From JAIEPW01 sp964471915 (GTDB taxonomy: Bacteria; Acidobacteriota; Terriglobia; Bryobacterales; Bryobacteraceae), in assembly GCA_964471915.1 (NCBI GenBank), contig CAYYID010000024.1, positions 1-64,000 of the forward strand: DNA of 64,000 nt, written 5' to 3'. Positions 34,583 to 42,566 of the stretch are shown here, piece after piece. The first letter of the stretch is position 1. Each line of letters starts with the position of its first letter. Made by a program: the position numbers and the translations under genes. The notes under the pieces were generated by a model. The model searched no databases, was not told the origin of the DNA, and saw only the letters and a list, made by a program, of their open reading frames with translations.

Positions 34583-35553
34583 AGCAACCGGTACTGGTGG
34601 CAGGCGGAGCGGGCTATATCGGTAGTCACACGGCGAAGGCGCTGCGCGACGCCGGCCGGGTGCCGGTGGCGCTCGACAACCTGGTGACGGGGAATCGCTT
34701 CGCGCTGCGGTATGGCCCGTTCGAGGAAACAGCGATCGAGGACGGCGCCCGCGTGGGTGAAATCCTGCGGCGGCACGGCATCGAGACCGCGATCTTCTTC
34801 GCAGGTTACATCAATGTGGGCGAGGCTTCCGCGAACCCGGCAAAGTACTACGAGAACAACGTGGTTCACGCGCTGCGCTTTGTGGACGCGGCGCGCGCCA
34901 ACGGGCTGAAGCACGTGGTTTTCTCGTCGAGTTGCGCGATCTACGGCGTGCAGACGAAGATGCCGATCGCCGAGGACGCGACGGTGAACCCGCTGAACGC
35001 CTACGCCGAGTCGAAGTTGTTCTTCGAGCACGCGCTGCGCGACTACGACCGGGCGTACGGGCTGCGGCACGTGAACCTGCGGTACTTCAACGCGGCGGGG
35101 GCGGACCCGGCGGGCGAGATCGGCGAGGCGCACGATCCCGAAACGCACCTGATCCCGAATGCCATCTACGCGACGATGGGCAAGGCGCGGCTGAAGATCT
35201 TCGGGACGGACTATCCCACGCCGGACGGCACGCCCCTGCGGGACTACGTCCACGTCACGGATCTGGCGGACGCGCACGTGCGGGCGGTGGATTACCTGGA
35301 AGCGGGCGGCGCGTCGGACTCGTTCAACCTGGGCGCCGGGCACGGGACCTCGGTGCTGGAAATCGTCCAGCTCGTCGAGGAGATCACCGGGCGGGAAGTG
35401 GCTCGCGACATCGGTCCGCGCCGGGAAGGCGACGCCCCCGCGCTGATCGGCGACTACGCAAAGGCCCGGCGGGTGCTGGGCTGGGAGCCCCGGCATTCGG
35501 ATCTACGTACGATCGTCCAGACCGCCTGGGCCTGGCACGCCAGCCGCGCGTGA
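34579..35553 (+). CDS. galE: UDP-glucose 4-epimerase
   Basis: This short-chain dehydrogenase-type epimerase of 324 residues interconverts UDP-glucose and UDP-galactose. It has the NAD-binding motif GGAGYIGSHTAKAL, the catalytic Ser region SSSCAIYG, the Tyr-x-x-x-Lys motif in NAYAESKLFFE, the family phrase NLRYFNAAGADP and the DYVHVTDLADAH block. An ATGA overlap with gmhA places it in the heptose operon. It is GalE and not HldD, because the galactose-epimerase signatures are intact. Confidence 0.93.
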   Translation: MKQPVLVAGGAGYIGSHTAKALRDAGRVPVALDNLVTGNRFALRYGPFEETAIEDGARVGEILRRHGIETAIFFAGYINVGEASANPAKYYENNVVHALRFVDAARANGLKHVVFSSSCAIYGVQTKMPIAEDATVNPLNAYAESKLFFEHALRDYDRAYGLRHVNLRYFNAAGADPAGEIGEAHDPETHLIPNAIYATMGKARLKIFGTDYPTPDGTPLRDYVHVTDLADAHVRAVDYLEAGGASDSFNLGAGHGTSVLEIVQLVEEITGREVARDIGPRREGDAPALIGDYAKARRVLGWEPRHSDLRTIVQTAWAWHASRA

Positions 35554-35580
35554 CGTTTTGCCAACCGGGGCGTCACACGT

Positions 35581-35586
35581 TAGAAT
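35581..35586 (+). promoter_or_regulatory. TAGAAT -10 element with a strong Shine-Dalgarno downstream
   Basis: TAGAAT is followed after 20 bases by the ATG at 35607, with AGGAGG at 35597-35602 in between. This is a conventional leader, unlike several other genes in the window. Confidence 0.35.
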
Positions 35587-35606
35587 CCCCATCATAGGAG
35601 GCGGAC

Positions 35607-36740
35607 ATGCGCTTGATTCTCGTGGGAATGGCCCTGACGCTGGCGGCGTGGGGCGCGGCCAAAGACTGGACGGAGGGCGCGCTCAAGGCCCGGTCCTTCA
35701 GCAAGATGACGTTCGGCCCGGACGGCACGCTGTTCGTCGGCGACGCAATCGGCGCCCGGATTTACGCCCTCGATCTGGGCGACAAGCAGGCTGCAGCGGT
35801 TTCGGCGCCGCTCGAGATCGCCGACATCGAGGCGAAGATCGGGGCTCTGCTCGGCGCGGATGCCAAGGACGTGCTGATCCACGACCTGGCCGTGAACCCG
35901 GTGTCGAAGAACGCGTACCTCACGGTCTCGCGCGGCCGGAAGAACTTCACGAAGCAATGGACGCTCGCCAACGACGCGGCCAACGCGAACGTGCTGCTCC
36001 GCATCACGCCCGCCGGGGCCATCGACGAGGTGAAGCTCGACAAAGTGAAGCACACCTGGGTGGATATCGCCAATCCGATCGCGGAGGGTAAGCCCGCGGC
36101 GTCGTGGAAGAAGGCGCCAGAGTCCGAGCGCGCGGACGCCGTGAGCGACATGCGGTTCGTCAACGGCAAGCTGTATGTCGCGGGGCTCTCGAACGAGGAG
36201 TTCGCGTCGACGATGCGCGTGTACGACTACCCGTTCACGGCGGGCGCGGCGTCGGTGCGGCTGGAGGTGTACCACGGCGCGCACGGCAAGTGGGAGACCG
36301 AGAGCCCGGTGCGGAGCTTTCTGCCCCAGACGATCCAGGGCAAGCCGTACCTGCTGACGTCATACCTCTGCACGCCGGTGACGCTGTTCCCGGTCGACGA
36401 GCTGAAGGATAAGGCGCACGTCAAGGGAACGACGATCGCGGAGCTGGGCTTCGGGAACTTCCCCGTGGACATGGTGGCCTACCAGCAGCAAGGCAAGAGC
36501 TACGTGTTGATCGTGAACAGCACGCGGGGGCTGATGCGGATCTCGGCCGAGGAATTGGCGAAACCGCACGCGGCGATCACGAAGGCGGTGGAGCAAGGCG
36601 CCGGCGCCAAGTTCGAGCAGGTGCGGGGACAAGGAGTGCTGGCCGCCGAGAATTTCGGCGACAAGCACCTGCTCGTGCTCCAGCGGAACATCTACACCGG
36701 CACTCTGGCGCTGACGACGTGGGCGCTCAACCGGTTCTAG
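35607..36740 (+). CDS. Secreted beta-propeller-like protein of unknown function
   Basis: The 377-residue protein has a signal peptide (MRLILVGMALTLAAWGAA) and short beta-rich repeats such as MTFGPDGTLFVGDA, MRFVNGKLYVAGLS and MVAYQQQGKSYVLIVNS, suggesting a WD/NHL-like propeller. I recognise no family and no catalytic motif. The strong AGGAGG ribosome site supports the start. It comes after galE by 53 bases but probably has its own promoter. Confidence 0.72.
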   Translation: MRLILVGMALTLAAWGAAKDWTEGALKARSFSKMTFGPDGTLFVGDAIGARIYALDLGDKQAAAVSAPLEIADIEAKIGALLGADAKDVLIHDLAVNPVSKNAYLTVSRGRKNFTKQWTLANDAANANVLLRITPAGAIDEVKLDKVKHTWVDIANPIAEGKPAASWKKAPESERADAVSDMRFVNGKLYVAGLSNEEFASTMRVYDYPFTAGAASVRLEVYHGAHGKWETESPVRSFLPQTIQGKPYLLTSYLCTPVTLFPVDELKDKAHVKGTTIAELGFGNFPVDMVAYQQQGKSYVLIVNSTRGLMRISAEELAKPHAAITKAVEQGAGAKFEQVRGQGVLAAENFGDKHLLVLQRNIYTGTLALTTWALNRF

Positions 36741-36763
36741 GAGCGTGCCGAAAGCGAGGGCGC

Positions 36764-37831
36764 TTGCCGCTGCCTGACGGTTGCGGCCCGGTTTCGGGCA
36801 AAGGCTGGATTCGCGTTCTGGCGCTCGGGCACGCGCTGGCGAGCTTGGCGGCGGCGCAGGTGACCCTGCGCTACGACCCGAGCGGCGTCGTCGAGGCTCG
36901 CGGACTCCAGGCTCCGGCGGGCGAGCCTCCCGAGCAAACACTGCGCGTCTACTTCGGCGCGGCGGACACACCGATGCTTGGCGAGTACACCTTCACCGGC
37001 GGCGTGCTGCGGTTCCGTCCCCGCTATCCCTTTCTGGGCGGGCAGGAGCACCGGGCGGTGTCCGGCTCCGTCGAACTGCGCTTCACGCCCGAAAGCGAGC
37101 CGGCAGCCCCGGCCGCGCGCGTAACGGGCATCTCGCCAGCGCTCGCCGTGGTGCCGGCGAACCTGCTGCGCCTCTACGTTCACTTCTCGCGGCCGATGCG
37201 CCGCGCCGGCATCGGCCGGCATATCCGGCTGGAGACGGCGGGCGGCCAGCCGGTGGAGGCGGCGTTTCTCGAAATGGACGACGGGCTGTGGGACCCCGGC
37301 GGGCGGCGGCTGACCGTCTTCTTTCACCCGGGGCGGATCAAGCGGGGGCTCGCTTTGGGGAACCGGCTCGGCCTGCCGCTCCGCGCGGGCGAGCGCTACC
37401 GGCTGGTGGTGGCCGCGGACGCGCGGGACGAAGAGGGCCAGCCGCTGGAGGCGGCCTTCCGGCACGAATTCGCCGCGGGACCGCCGGACCGGGAGTCCCC
37501 GGACCCCAGTTCCTGGCGCATCGAGCCGCCCCCGGGCGGGTCGCGCGCGCCGCTGGTGGTCACCTCGCCGGAGCCGCTGGACGAGGCGCTGTTCGCCCGG
37601 CTGGTGACGGTGGCCGACGTGGCGGGGTCCGCACGGGTGGATCCCGATCTGCGGGTGTGGCGCTTCACGCCGGCCGTGCCCTGGGCCCCGGGGGAGTACC
37701 GACTGGAGATCGCGGCCGAACTCGAGGACCTGGCGGGGAACCGTCCCGGACGGCGGTTCGACGAACCCGCCGCGGCGGATGGATCGCGGCGCGAAGCGCG
37801 CGCCGCGACCCGGGCTTTTCGGATCCGTTAG
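36764..37831 (+). CDS. Secreted protein with Ig-like (Big_5) domains
   Basis: A protein of about 355 residues with a hydrophobic N-terminus (IRVLALGHALASLAAAQ) suggesting export, then two or three beta-sandwich segments of the SbsA/Big_5 type. The phrases RLYVHFSRPMRRAGIGRHIRLE (about 140-165) and VVTSPEPLDEALFARLVTV (about 264-282) have the pattern '-x-x-fSePld-x-l-x-'. It could be an envelope or S-layer-like anchoring protein. The start is uncertain: TTG at 36764 excludes overlap with the previous gene; a GTG at 36719 would overlap it by 22 bases. Confidence 0.65.
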   Translation: MPLPDGCGPVSGKGWIRVLALGHALASLAAAQVTLRYDPSGVVEARGLQAPAGEPPEQTLRVYFGAADTPMLGEYTFTGGVLRFRPRYPFLGGQEHRAVSGSVELRFTPESEPAAPAARVTGISPALAVVPANLLRLYVHFSRPMRRAGIGRHIRLETAGGQPVEAAFLEMDDGLWDPGGRRLTVFFHPGRIKRGLALGNRLGLPLRAGERYRLVVAADARDEEGQPLEAAFRHEFAAGPPDRESPDPSSWRIEPPPGGSRAPLVVTSPEPLDEALFARLVTVADVAGSARVDPDLRVWRFTPAVPWAPGEYRLEIAAELEDLAGNRPGRRFDEPAAADGSRREARAATRAFRIR

Positions 37832-37927
37832 GAACCGGAAAGTGCGCCGCCGGCGTCTAGAAAGGTAAGCCGCGCGCCGATGGGAGATAATGAGGCGCAG
37901 GCGGTACGCGAATAGAAAGAGTGTGGC

Positions 37928-39769
37928 ATGAAGCATAGCTGGGCACTGCTCGCGCTGCTGGCGGCGCCGGTCCTCTCGGGTCAGCCGCCGAAAGCGGGCA
38001 AAGTCGAGACATTCAAACTCGCCGACGTGAAACCGGGCATGAAGGCGGTGGCCTGGACCACGTTCACCGGCATCCAGCCCGAAGAGGTCCCGATCGAAAT
38101 CATCGGGGTGTGGAAGAACGCTTTCGGCCCGCGCCAGGACGTGATCCTCGGCAAGATGGGCGGCAAGGCGGAACGGACCAACGTGGCGGGCGGGATGTCG
38201 GGTAGCCCGGTGTACATCGATGGCAAGCTGGTGGGCGCGGTCTCGCTGAGGATGAGCGTGTTCTCGCCGGACGCGATTTGCGGCATCACGCCGATCGACC
38301 TGATGCTCGAGATCAAGGACTTCGACGACTCGAAGCCGTCGGACGCGCGGACCCCGGATCAGGCGCCTGCGCGGCGCGCTGCGCAACTGCCCGGCGACCT
38401 GCTGGCGCGGGTGGTGAGCGCGGGCGGCCTGGCGCCCGGCGAGCCCCAGCCGTTGCTGACCCCGATCGAAACGCCGCTGGTGTTCTCCGGGTTCGCGGAA
38501 AAAGTGCTGCGCGAGTTCGATCCGCTGTTCCGGCAGATGGGTTTGCGCGCGGTGCAGGGCGGCGGCGCGGCGGGCGCGACGGGATCGCCCAAGCCGGTGG
38601 CGGGCTGGGAGTCCGCGCTGAAGCCGGGCGAGCCGGTTTCGGGGTTGCTGGTCTCGGGCGACATGTCGGTGACCGGCATGGGCACCGTAACGTACAACGA
38701 CGGCAAGCGGGTGCTTGCGTTCGGACATCCTTTCTTCAACCTCGGACCCGTCAGCATGCCGATGGCGAAATCCGAAGTGATCATGGTGCTGGCGTCCAGT
38801 TTCCAGCCGAACAAGTTCGGCAACGCGACGGACATCGTCGGCGCGCTGAAGCAGGACCGCCACTCGGGGATCCTGGGCGAGCTGGGTGCGGCCGCGGAGA
38901 TGATCCCGGTGGACGTGACGGTGCGGTCCTGGACGGGCGAGAACACGGTGCGCAAGGAAAAGAAGCTGCACTTCAACGTGTTCGTCCACCAGAAGTGGAC
39001 GCCGTACCTGATGATGCTCACGATGTTCAATTCGCTCGAAGGATTGAACGACCACGCCGACGACACGACCTACCGGCTGAGCGGCAACGTCGAGGTGCAG
39101 GGCTCCTCGCCGTTGAGCCTGGCGACAATGCTGGCGCCCAGCGACGCGCCGGCGCCGCCGACGATGGTGCTCGCCGGGTGGTGGGCCGACCGGTTCAACC
39201 GGCTGTTCGCGAACGCGACCGCCATGCCCCAGGTGAAGCGCGTGAACGCCGTGGTGGACCTGCTGCCGGAGCGGCGGCAGGCGGCGATCGCCAACGCATG
39301 GGTGGCCGACAGCGAGGTGCGGGCGGGCGAGGAAGTGCCGGTGACGGTGTTCCTGCGGCCGTACCGGGGCGAGACGATCCGGCGCACGGTAAGCCTGAAG
39401 GTGCCGGCGAACTTTCCGAAGGGCCAGCACCGTATTCTGGTCAGCGACTCCGAGACGCTGAACCGGATGCAGTCGATGGCCGGGTTCGTCAACCGCGCGT
39501 CGCTGGGGCTGAACCAGACGGTGTCTCTCATCAATCAAGAGCGCGCGAACAACCGGCTGTTCGTCTCGCTGGTGGAGAACCAGCCGACGGCCTACGTCGA
39601 GGACAAGGAACTGCCGAGCCTGCCGGCGAGCGTGCAGAACGTGCTGCAGGCGGGCCGCAGCGCCACCGCGAACCTGGTGCGCTCGCCGGAAACGGCGCGC
39701 GAGATGGCCGCGATCCCGTTCGAGTTCGTCGTGACCGGCAGCCAGTCGCTCCGGATCACCGTTAAGTAA
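37928..39769 (+). CDS. SpoIVB-type (S55) peptidase-domain protein
   Basis: The 613-residue exported protein (signal MKHSWALLALLAAPVLSGQ) carries the S55 serine block GMSGSPVYIDGKLVGAV at about 89-105 and a histidine block GTVTYNDGKRVLAFGHPF at about 252-269 (His267). In Bacillus SpoIVB the equivalent His comes before the Ser; here the order is reversed. No PDZ domain is visible at the N-terminus. The C-terminal half (about 320-613) is beta-rich and ends with SLRITVK. Family members cleave a regulatory protein in spore formers, but this genome type does not sporulate, so the substrate is unknown. It is followed 8 bases later by a beta-propeller/Ig protein. Confidence 0.87.
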   Translation: MKHSWALLALLAAPVLSGQPPKAGKVETFKLADVKPGMKAVAWTTFTGIQPEEVPIEIIGVWKNAFGPRQDVILGKMGGKAERTNVAGGMSGSPVYIDGKLVGAVSLRMSVFSPDAICGITPIDLMLEIKDFDDSKPSDARTPDQAPARRAAQLPGDLLARVVSAGGLAPGEPQPLLTPIETPLVFSGFAEKVLREFDPLFRQMGLRAVQGGGAAGATGSPKPVAGWESALKPGEPVSGLLVSGDMSVTGMGTVTYNDGKRVLAFGHPFFNLGPVSMPMAKSEVIMVLASSFQPNKFGNATDIVGALKQDRHSGILGELGAAAEMIPVDVTVRSWTGENTVRKEKKLHFNVFVHQKWTPYLMMLTMFNSLEGLNDHADDTTYRLSGNVEVQGSSPLSLATMLAPSDAPAPPTMVLAGWWADRFNRLFANATAMPQVKRVNAVVDLLPERRQAAIANAWVADSEVRAGEEVPVTVFLRPYRGETIRRTVSLKVPANFPKGQHRILVSDSETLNRMQSMAGFVNRASLGLNQTVSLINQERANNRLFVSLVENQPTAYVEDKELPSLPASVQNVLQAGRSATANLVRSPETAREMAAIPFEFVVTGSQSLRITVK

Positions 39770-39777
39770 ACCCTGAC

Positions 39778-41961
39778 ATGAAACCGATCCATATCGCCGC
39801 GGCGCTCGCCGCCGCTCTGCCCGCCCTTGCGGGCGAAACCCAATACTGGCAACAGGCGTCGCTCGCCGACTTCGCCAAGGGCACTGTGAGCAAGCTGTCG
39901 GTGGCGAGCGACGGGCGGCTGCGCCTCGCCCCCGCGCTCACGGAACTGCTGGACGCCGGGACGCCCTATCTCTGGGCGCTGGCGCGCGACGCGCAGGGCA
40001 ACCTCTACGCCGGGGGCGGCACTTCCGGCAAGGGATCCTCGAAGCTGTTCCGCATCGACGCGCGCGGACAGTCCCGCACGCTAGCGGAGCTGGATGGGCT
40101 GCTGATTCCGGCGATCGCGATCGACGCGCGGGACCGCGTGTACGCGGCAACGTCGCCGGACGGCAAGGTATACCGCGTCGATTCTTCCGGCAAAGCGGAG
40201 CTGTTCTACGATCCCAAGGCGAAGTACATCTGGGCGCTGGCGTTCTCGCGCACGGGCGAGCTGTTCGTCGCAACCGGTGAACCCGGCCAGATCCACCGCG
40301 TGGGCGCCGACGGCCGCGGGTCGCTGTTCTATGACTCGGGCGAGACGCACGTGCGCTCCCTGGCCCTCGACGGCGCCGGCAACCTGATCGCCGGCACCGA
40401 TCCGAACGGGCTGGTGATCCGGGTAAGCCCGGCGGGCGAGGGCTTCGTGCTGTACCAGACGGCGAAACGCGAAGTTACGGCGGTGGCCGTGGGCCGGGGC
40501 GGTTCGATTTACGCCGCCGCCACCGGCAATCGCCAGGCGGCGCCGCTGCCGTTGCCGCCCACCGCACCCGTGCCGGTGCCGTCACCCGCCCCGGGAGGCG
40601 GACAGCGTCCGGGCGCGCCCGCGCCGGTGCCATCGCCCGCGCCGCAGTTGATCCTGCCGCCCACCGTAGCCGGCGGATCCGAGGTGTACCGCATCGCCCC
40701 GGATGGCGACGCGCTGCGCGTCTTTGCCGACGGCTCCGAGATCGTGTACGCGCTGGCCTTCGACAGCGCCGGCAAGCCTCTGCTGGGTACGGGAAACGAC
40801 GGCCGGATCTACCGGCTGGACTCGGACTTCGAGTTCACGCGGCTGCGGTCGCTCGCGCCCACGCAGATCACGGCGTTCGCGGCGAGCGGCGACACTTTGT
40901 ACGCCGCCACCGGCAACATCGGCAAGGTGTTTCGCCTGGGACCGGAACTCGAGAGCGAGGGTTCGATCGAAAGTGATGTACTGGACGCCGGCGCCTTCGC
41001 CACGTGGGGACGGCTGGCCTGGAAGGGCGAGGGCAATGTCCGGTTCGAGACGCGGACCGGCAATCTCACGCCGCCGCAAAAGAACTGGAGCCCGTGGGCG
41101 CCGGTGACGCTGGCCGAGGCTAGCGGTCGCATCGGCTCGCCCGCGGCGCGTTTCGCGCAGTTTCGCGCGGTGCTGACGCGGGACACGAAGGCGCCGGAAG
41201 TCCGCGTGGTTGAGATCGCGTACCTGCCGAAGAACACCGGGCCGCGCGTGGAGGAGATCGACATTCCGCAGGCGAATTACAAGTTCCCTGCCCCTTCGGG
41301 GTCGTCGCTTTCGAGCTCGAACAGCCTGAGCCTGCCGCCGCTCGGGCGGCGGAATCAGCCGCGGCCAGCGGCTTCCAGCGCGCCCGCGGCCCCCACGGTG
41401 ACCTCTCCGTCGATGACCGCGGCCAAAGGGTGGCAGGGGGTCCGGTGGCTGGGGGTGGATCCGAACGGCGATGCGCTCACGGCGAAAATCGAGATGCGCG
41501 GCGTGGCGGAGTCCACCTGGAAGCTGCTGAAGGACGGCGTGAAGGAGCACTATTACAGCTTCGACACCACCACGCTGCCGGACGGCGAATATGTCTTCCG
41601 CGTCACCGTCAACGACGCGGCGGACAACCCGCCCGACCAGGCGCTGAGCGCCGGGCGCGAGAGCGAGATCTTCTGGATCGACAACACGCCGCCCGCGATC
41701 TCCGGCCTGGCGGGATCCGCAAACGGGAATCGCCTGGAAGTGACCTGGAAAGCCCGCGACGCGCGCAGCGTCATCGTCAAAGCCGAGTATTCGGTGAACG
41801 GCGGCGAATGGCTGGTAGTGGAACCGGCGGGGCGCGTGTCGGACTGGAAGGAACTCGACTACCGGCTCTCGCTCGCGCGCCCGGCGGGCGAGGTGACCAT
41901 CGCCGTGCGGGTAACGGACGAGTACGATAACCAGAGCGTCGACAAGGTGGTGGTCCGCTAG
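39778..41961 (+). CDS. Secreted beta-propeller and Ig-like protein
   Basis: The 727-residue protein has a signal (MKPIHIAAALAAALPALAG) and a beta-propeller at about 50-400 made of repeats such as ALARDAQGNLYAGGGTSGK, AIAIDARDRVYAATSPDGK, ALAFSRTGELFVATGEPGQ and ALDGAGNLIAGTDPNG. A Pro-rich insert (about 255-300) interrupts it. The rest holds an FN3/Ig-like domain around 540-640 (GWQGVRWLGVDPNGDALTA, DGEYVFRVTVNDAADNPP) and a final Ig-like domain. Its place between a peptidase gene and a transglutaminase-like gene suggests a substrate or scaffold on the cell surface. I cannot assign a specific function. Confidence 0.8.
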   Translation: MKPIHIAAALAAALPALAGETQYWQQASLADFAKGTVSKLSVASDGRLRLAPALTELLDAGTPYLWALARDAQGNLYAGGGTSGKGSSKLFRIDARGQSRTLAELDGLLIPAIAIDARDRVYAATSPDGKVYRVDSSGKAELFYDPKAKYIWALAFSRTGELFVATGEPGQIHRVGADGRGSLFYDSGETHVRSLALDGAGNLIAGTDPNGLVIRVSPAGEGFVLYQTAKREVTAVAVGRGGSIYAAATGNRQAAPLPLPPTAPVPVPSPAPGGGQRPGAPAPVPSPAPQLILPPTVAGGSEVYRIAPDGDALRVFADGSEIVYALAFDSAGKPLLGTGNDGRIYRLDSDFEFTRLRSLAPTQITAFAASGDTLYAATGNIGKVFRLGPELESEGSIESDVLDAGAFATWGRLAWKGEGNVRFETRTGNLTPPQKNWSPWAPVTLAEASGRIGSPAARFAQFRAVLTRDTKAPEVRVVEIAYLPKNTGPRVEEIDIPQANYKFPAPSGSSLSSSNSLSLPPLGRRNQPRPAASSAPAAPTVTSPSMTAAKGWQGVRWLGVDPNGDALTAKIEMRGVAESTWKLLKDGVKEHYYSFDTTTLPDGEYVFRVTVNDAADNPPDQALSAGRESEIFWIDNTPPAISGLAGSANGNRLEVTWKARDARSVIVKAEYSVNGGEWLVVEPAGRVSDWKELDYRLSLARPAGEVTIAVRVTDEYDNQSVDKVVVR

Positions 41962-42566
41962 TGGATTCCTTTGCCCCGGCCGAACAGCGCCGGCTGCGCG
42001 CGCTGCGCCGGCCTCGCGACATCCAGAAATTTCTGGACGACCTGGACTACAACCTGGAGCCCGGCGGCATCACGTGCCTGTCGCCGCGCCAGGTGCTGCG
42101 GCATGGCCGCGCACACTGCATGGAGGGCGCGATGCTGGGCGCGGCGGCGCTGCGCCAGCTCGGCTATCCGCCGCTGATCGTGGACCTCGAAGCAGTGCGC
42201 GATTCCGACCACGTCATCGCGGTCTACCGCGTGGACGGTCACTGGGGCGCGGTCGCCAAAAGCGATTACTCCGGCCTGCGGAGCCGCGAGCCGGTGTACC
42301 GCACCATCCGCGAACTGGCGCTGTCGTACTTCGAGCACTATTACAACCCGCGCGGCGAAAAGACGCTGCGCGCGTTCTCGCGGCCGGTGGATCTGACGCG
42401 CTTCGACCGCCGCCAGTGGATGACCTCGGAAGAGGACGTCTGGTTCGTGCCTGAATACCTGTGCGAGATTCCGCACCAGCAGATCGTGACGCGGACGATG
42501 GAAAAGCGACTGGCGCGCATGGACCGCCGGTTGTATGCGGCGGGGCGGCTGGGCGCGCAGACCTAG
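41961..42566 (+). CDS. Transglutaminase-like cysteine protein
   Basis: The 201-residue soluble protein has a transglutaminase/peptidase-like core with the catalytic triad order Cys-His-Asp: Cys53 in GRAHCMEGAMLGAAALRQLG, His84 in DSDHVIAVYRVDGHWGAVAK and Asp102 in KSDYSG. The arrangement is that of bacterial transglutaminase-like proteins, which may be peptidases or amide-forming enzymes. No signal peptide is visible, so it is probably cytoplasmic, unlike its neighbours. The GTG start at 41961 shares one base with the TAG stop of the propeller gene, so they are coupled. It overlaps the convergent aldehyde dehydrogenase gene by 4 bases. Confidence 0.78.
   Translation: MDSFAPAEQRRLRALRRPRDIQKFLDDLDYNLEPGGITCLSPRQVLRHGRAHCMEGAMLGAAALRQLGYPPLIVDLEAVRDSDHVIAVYRVDGHWGAVAKSDYSGLRSREPVYRTIRELALSYFEHYYNPRGEKTLRAFSRPVDLTRFDRRQWMTSEEDVWFVPEYLCEIPHQQIVTRTMEKRLARMDRRLYAAGRLGAQT

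Noticed and set aside
34579..35553. The epimerase as HldD
   Set aside because: The protein carries the GalE signatures (SSSCAIYG, NAYAESK, LRYFNAAGADP), so it is a UDP-glucose 4-epimerase.
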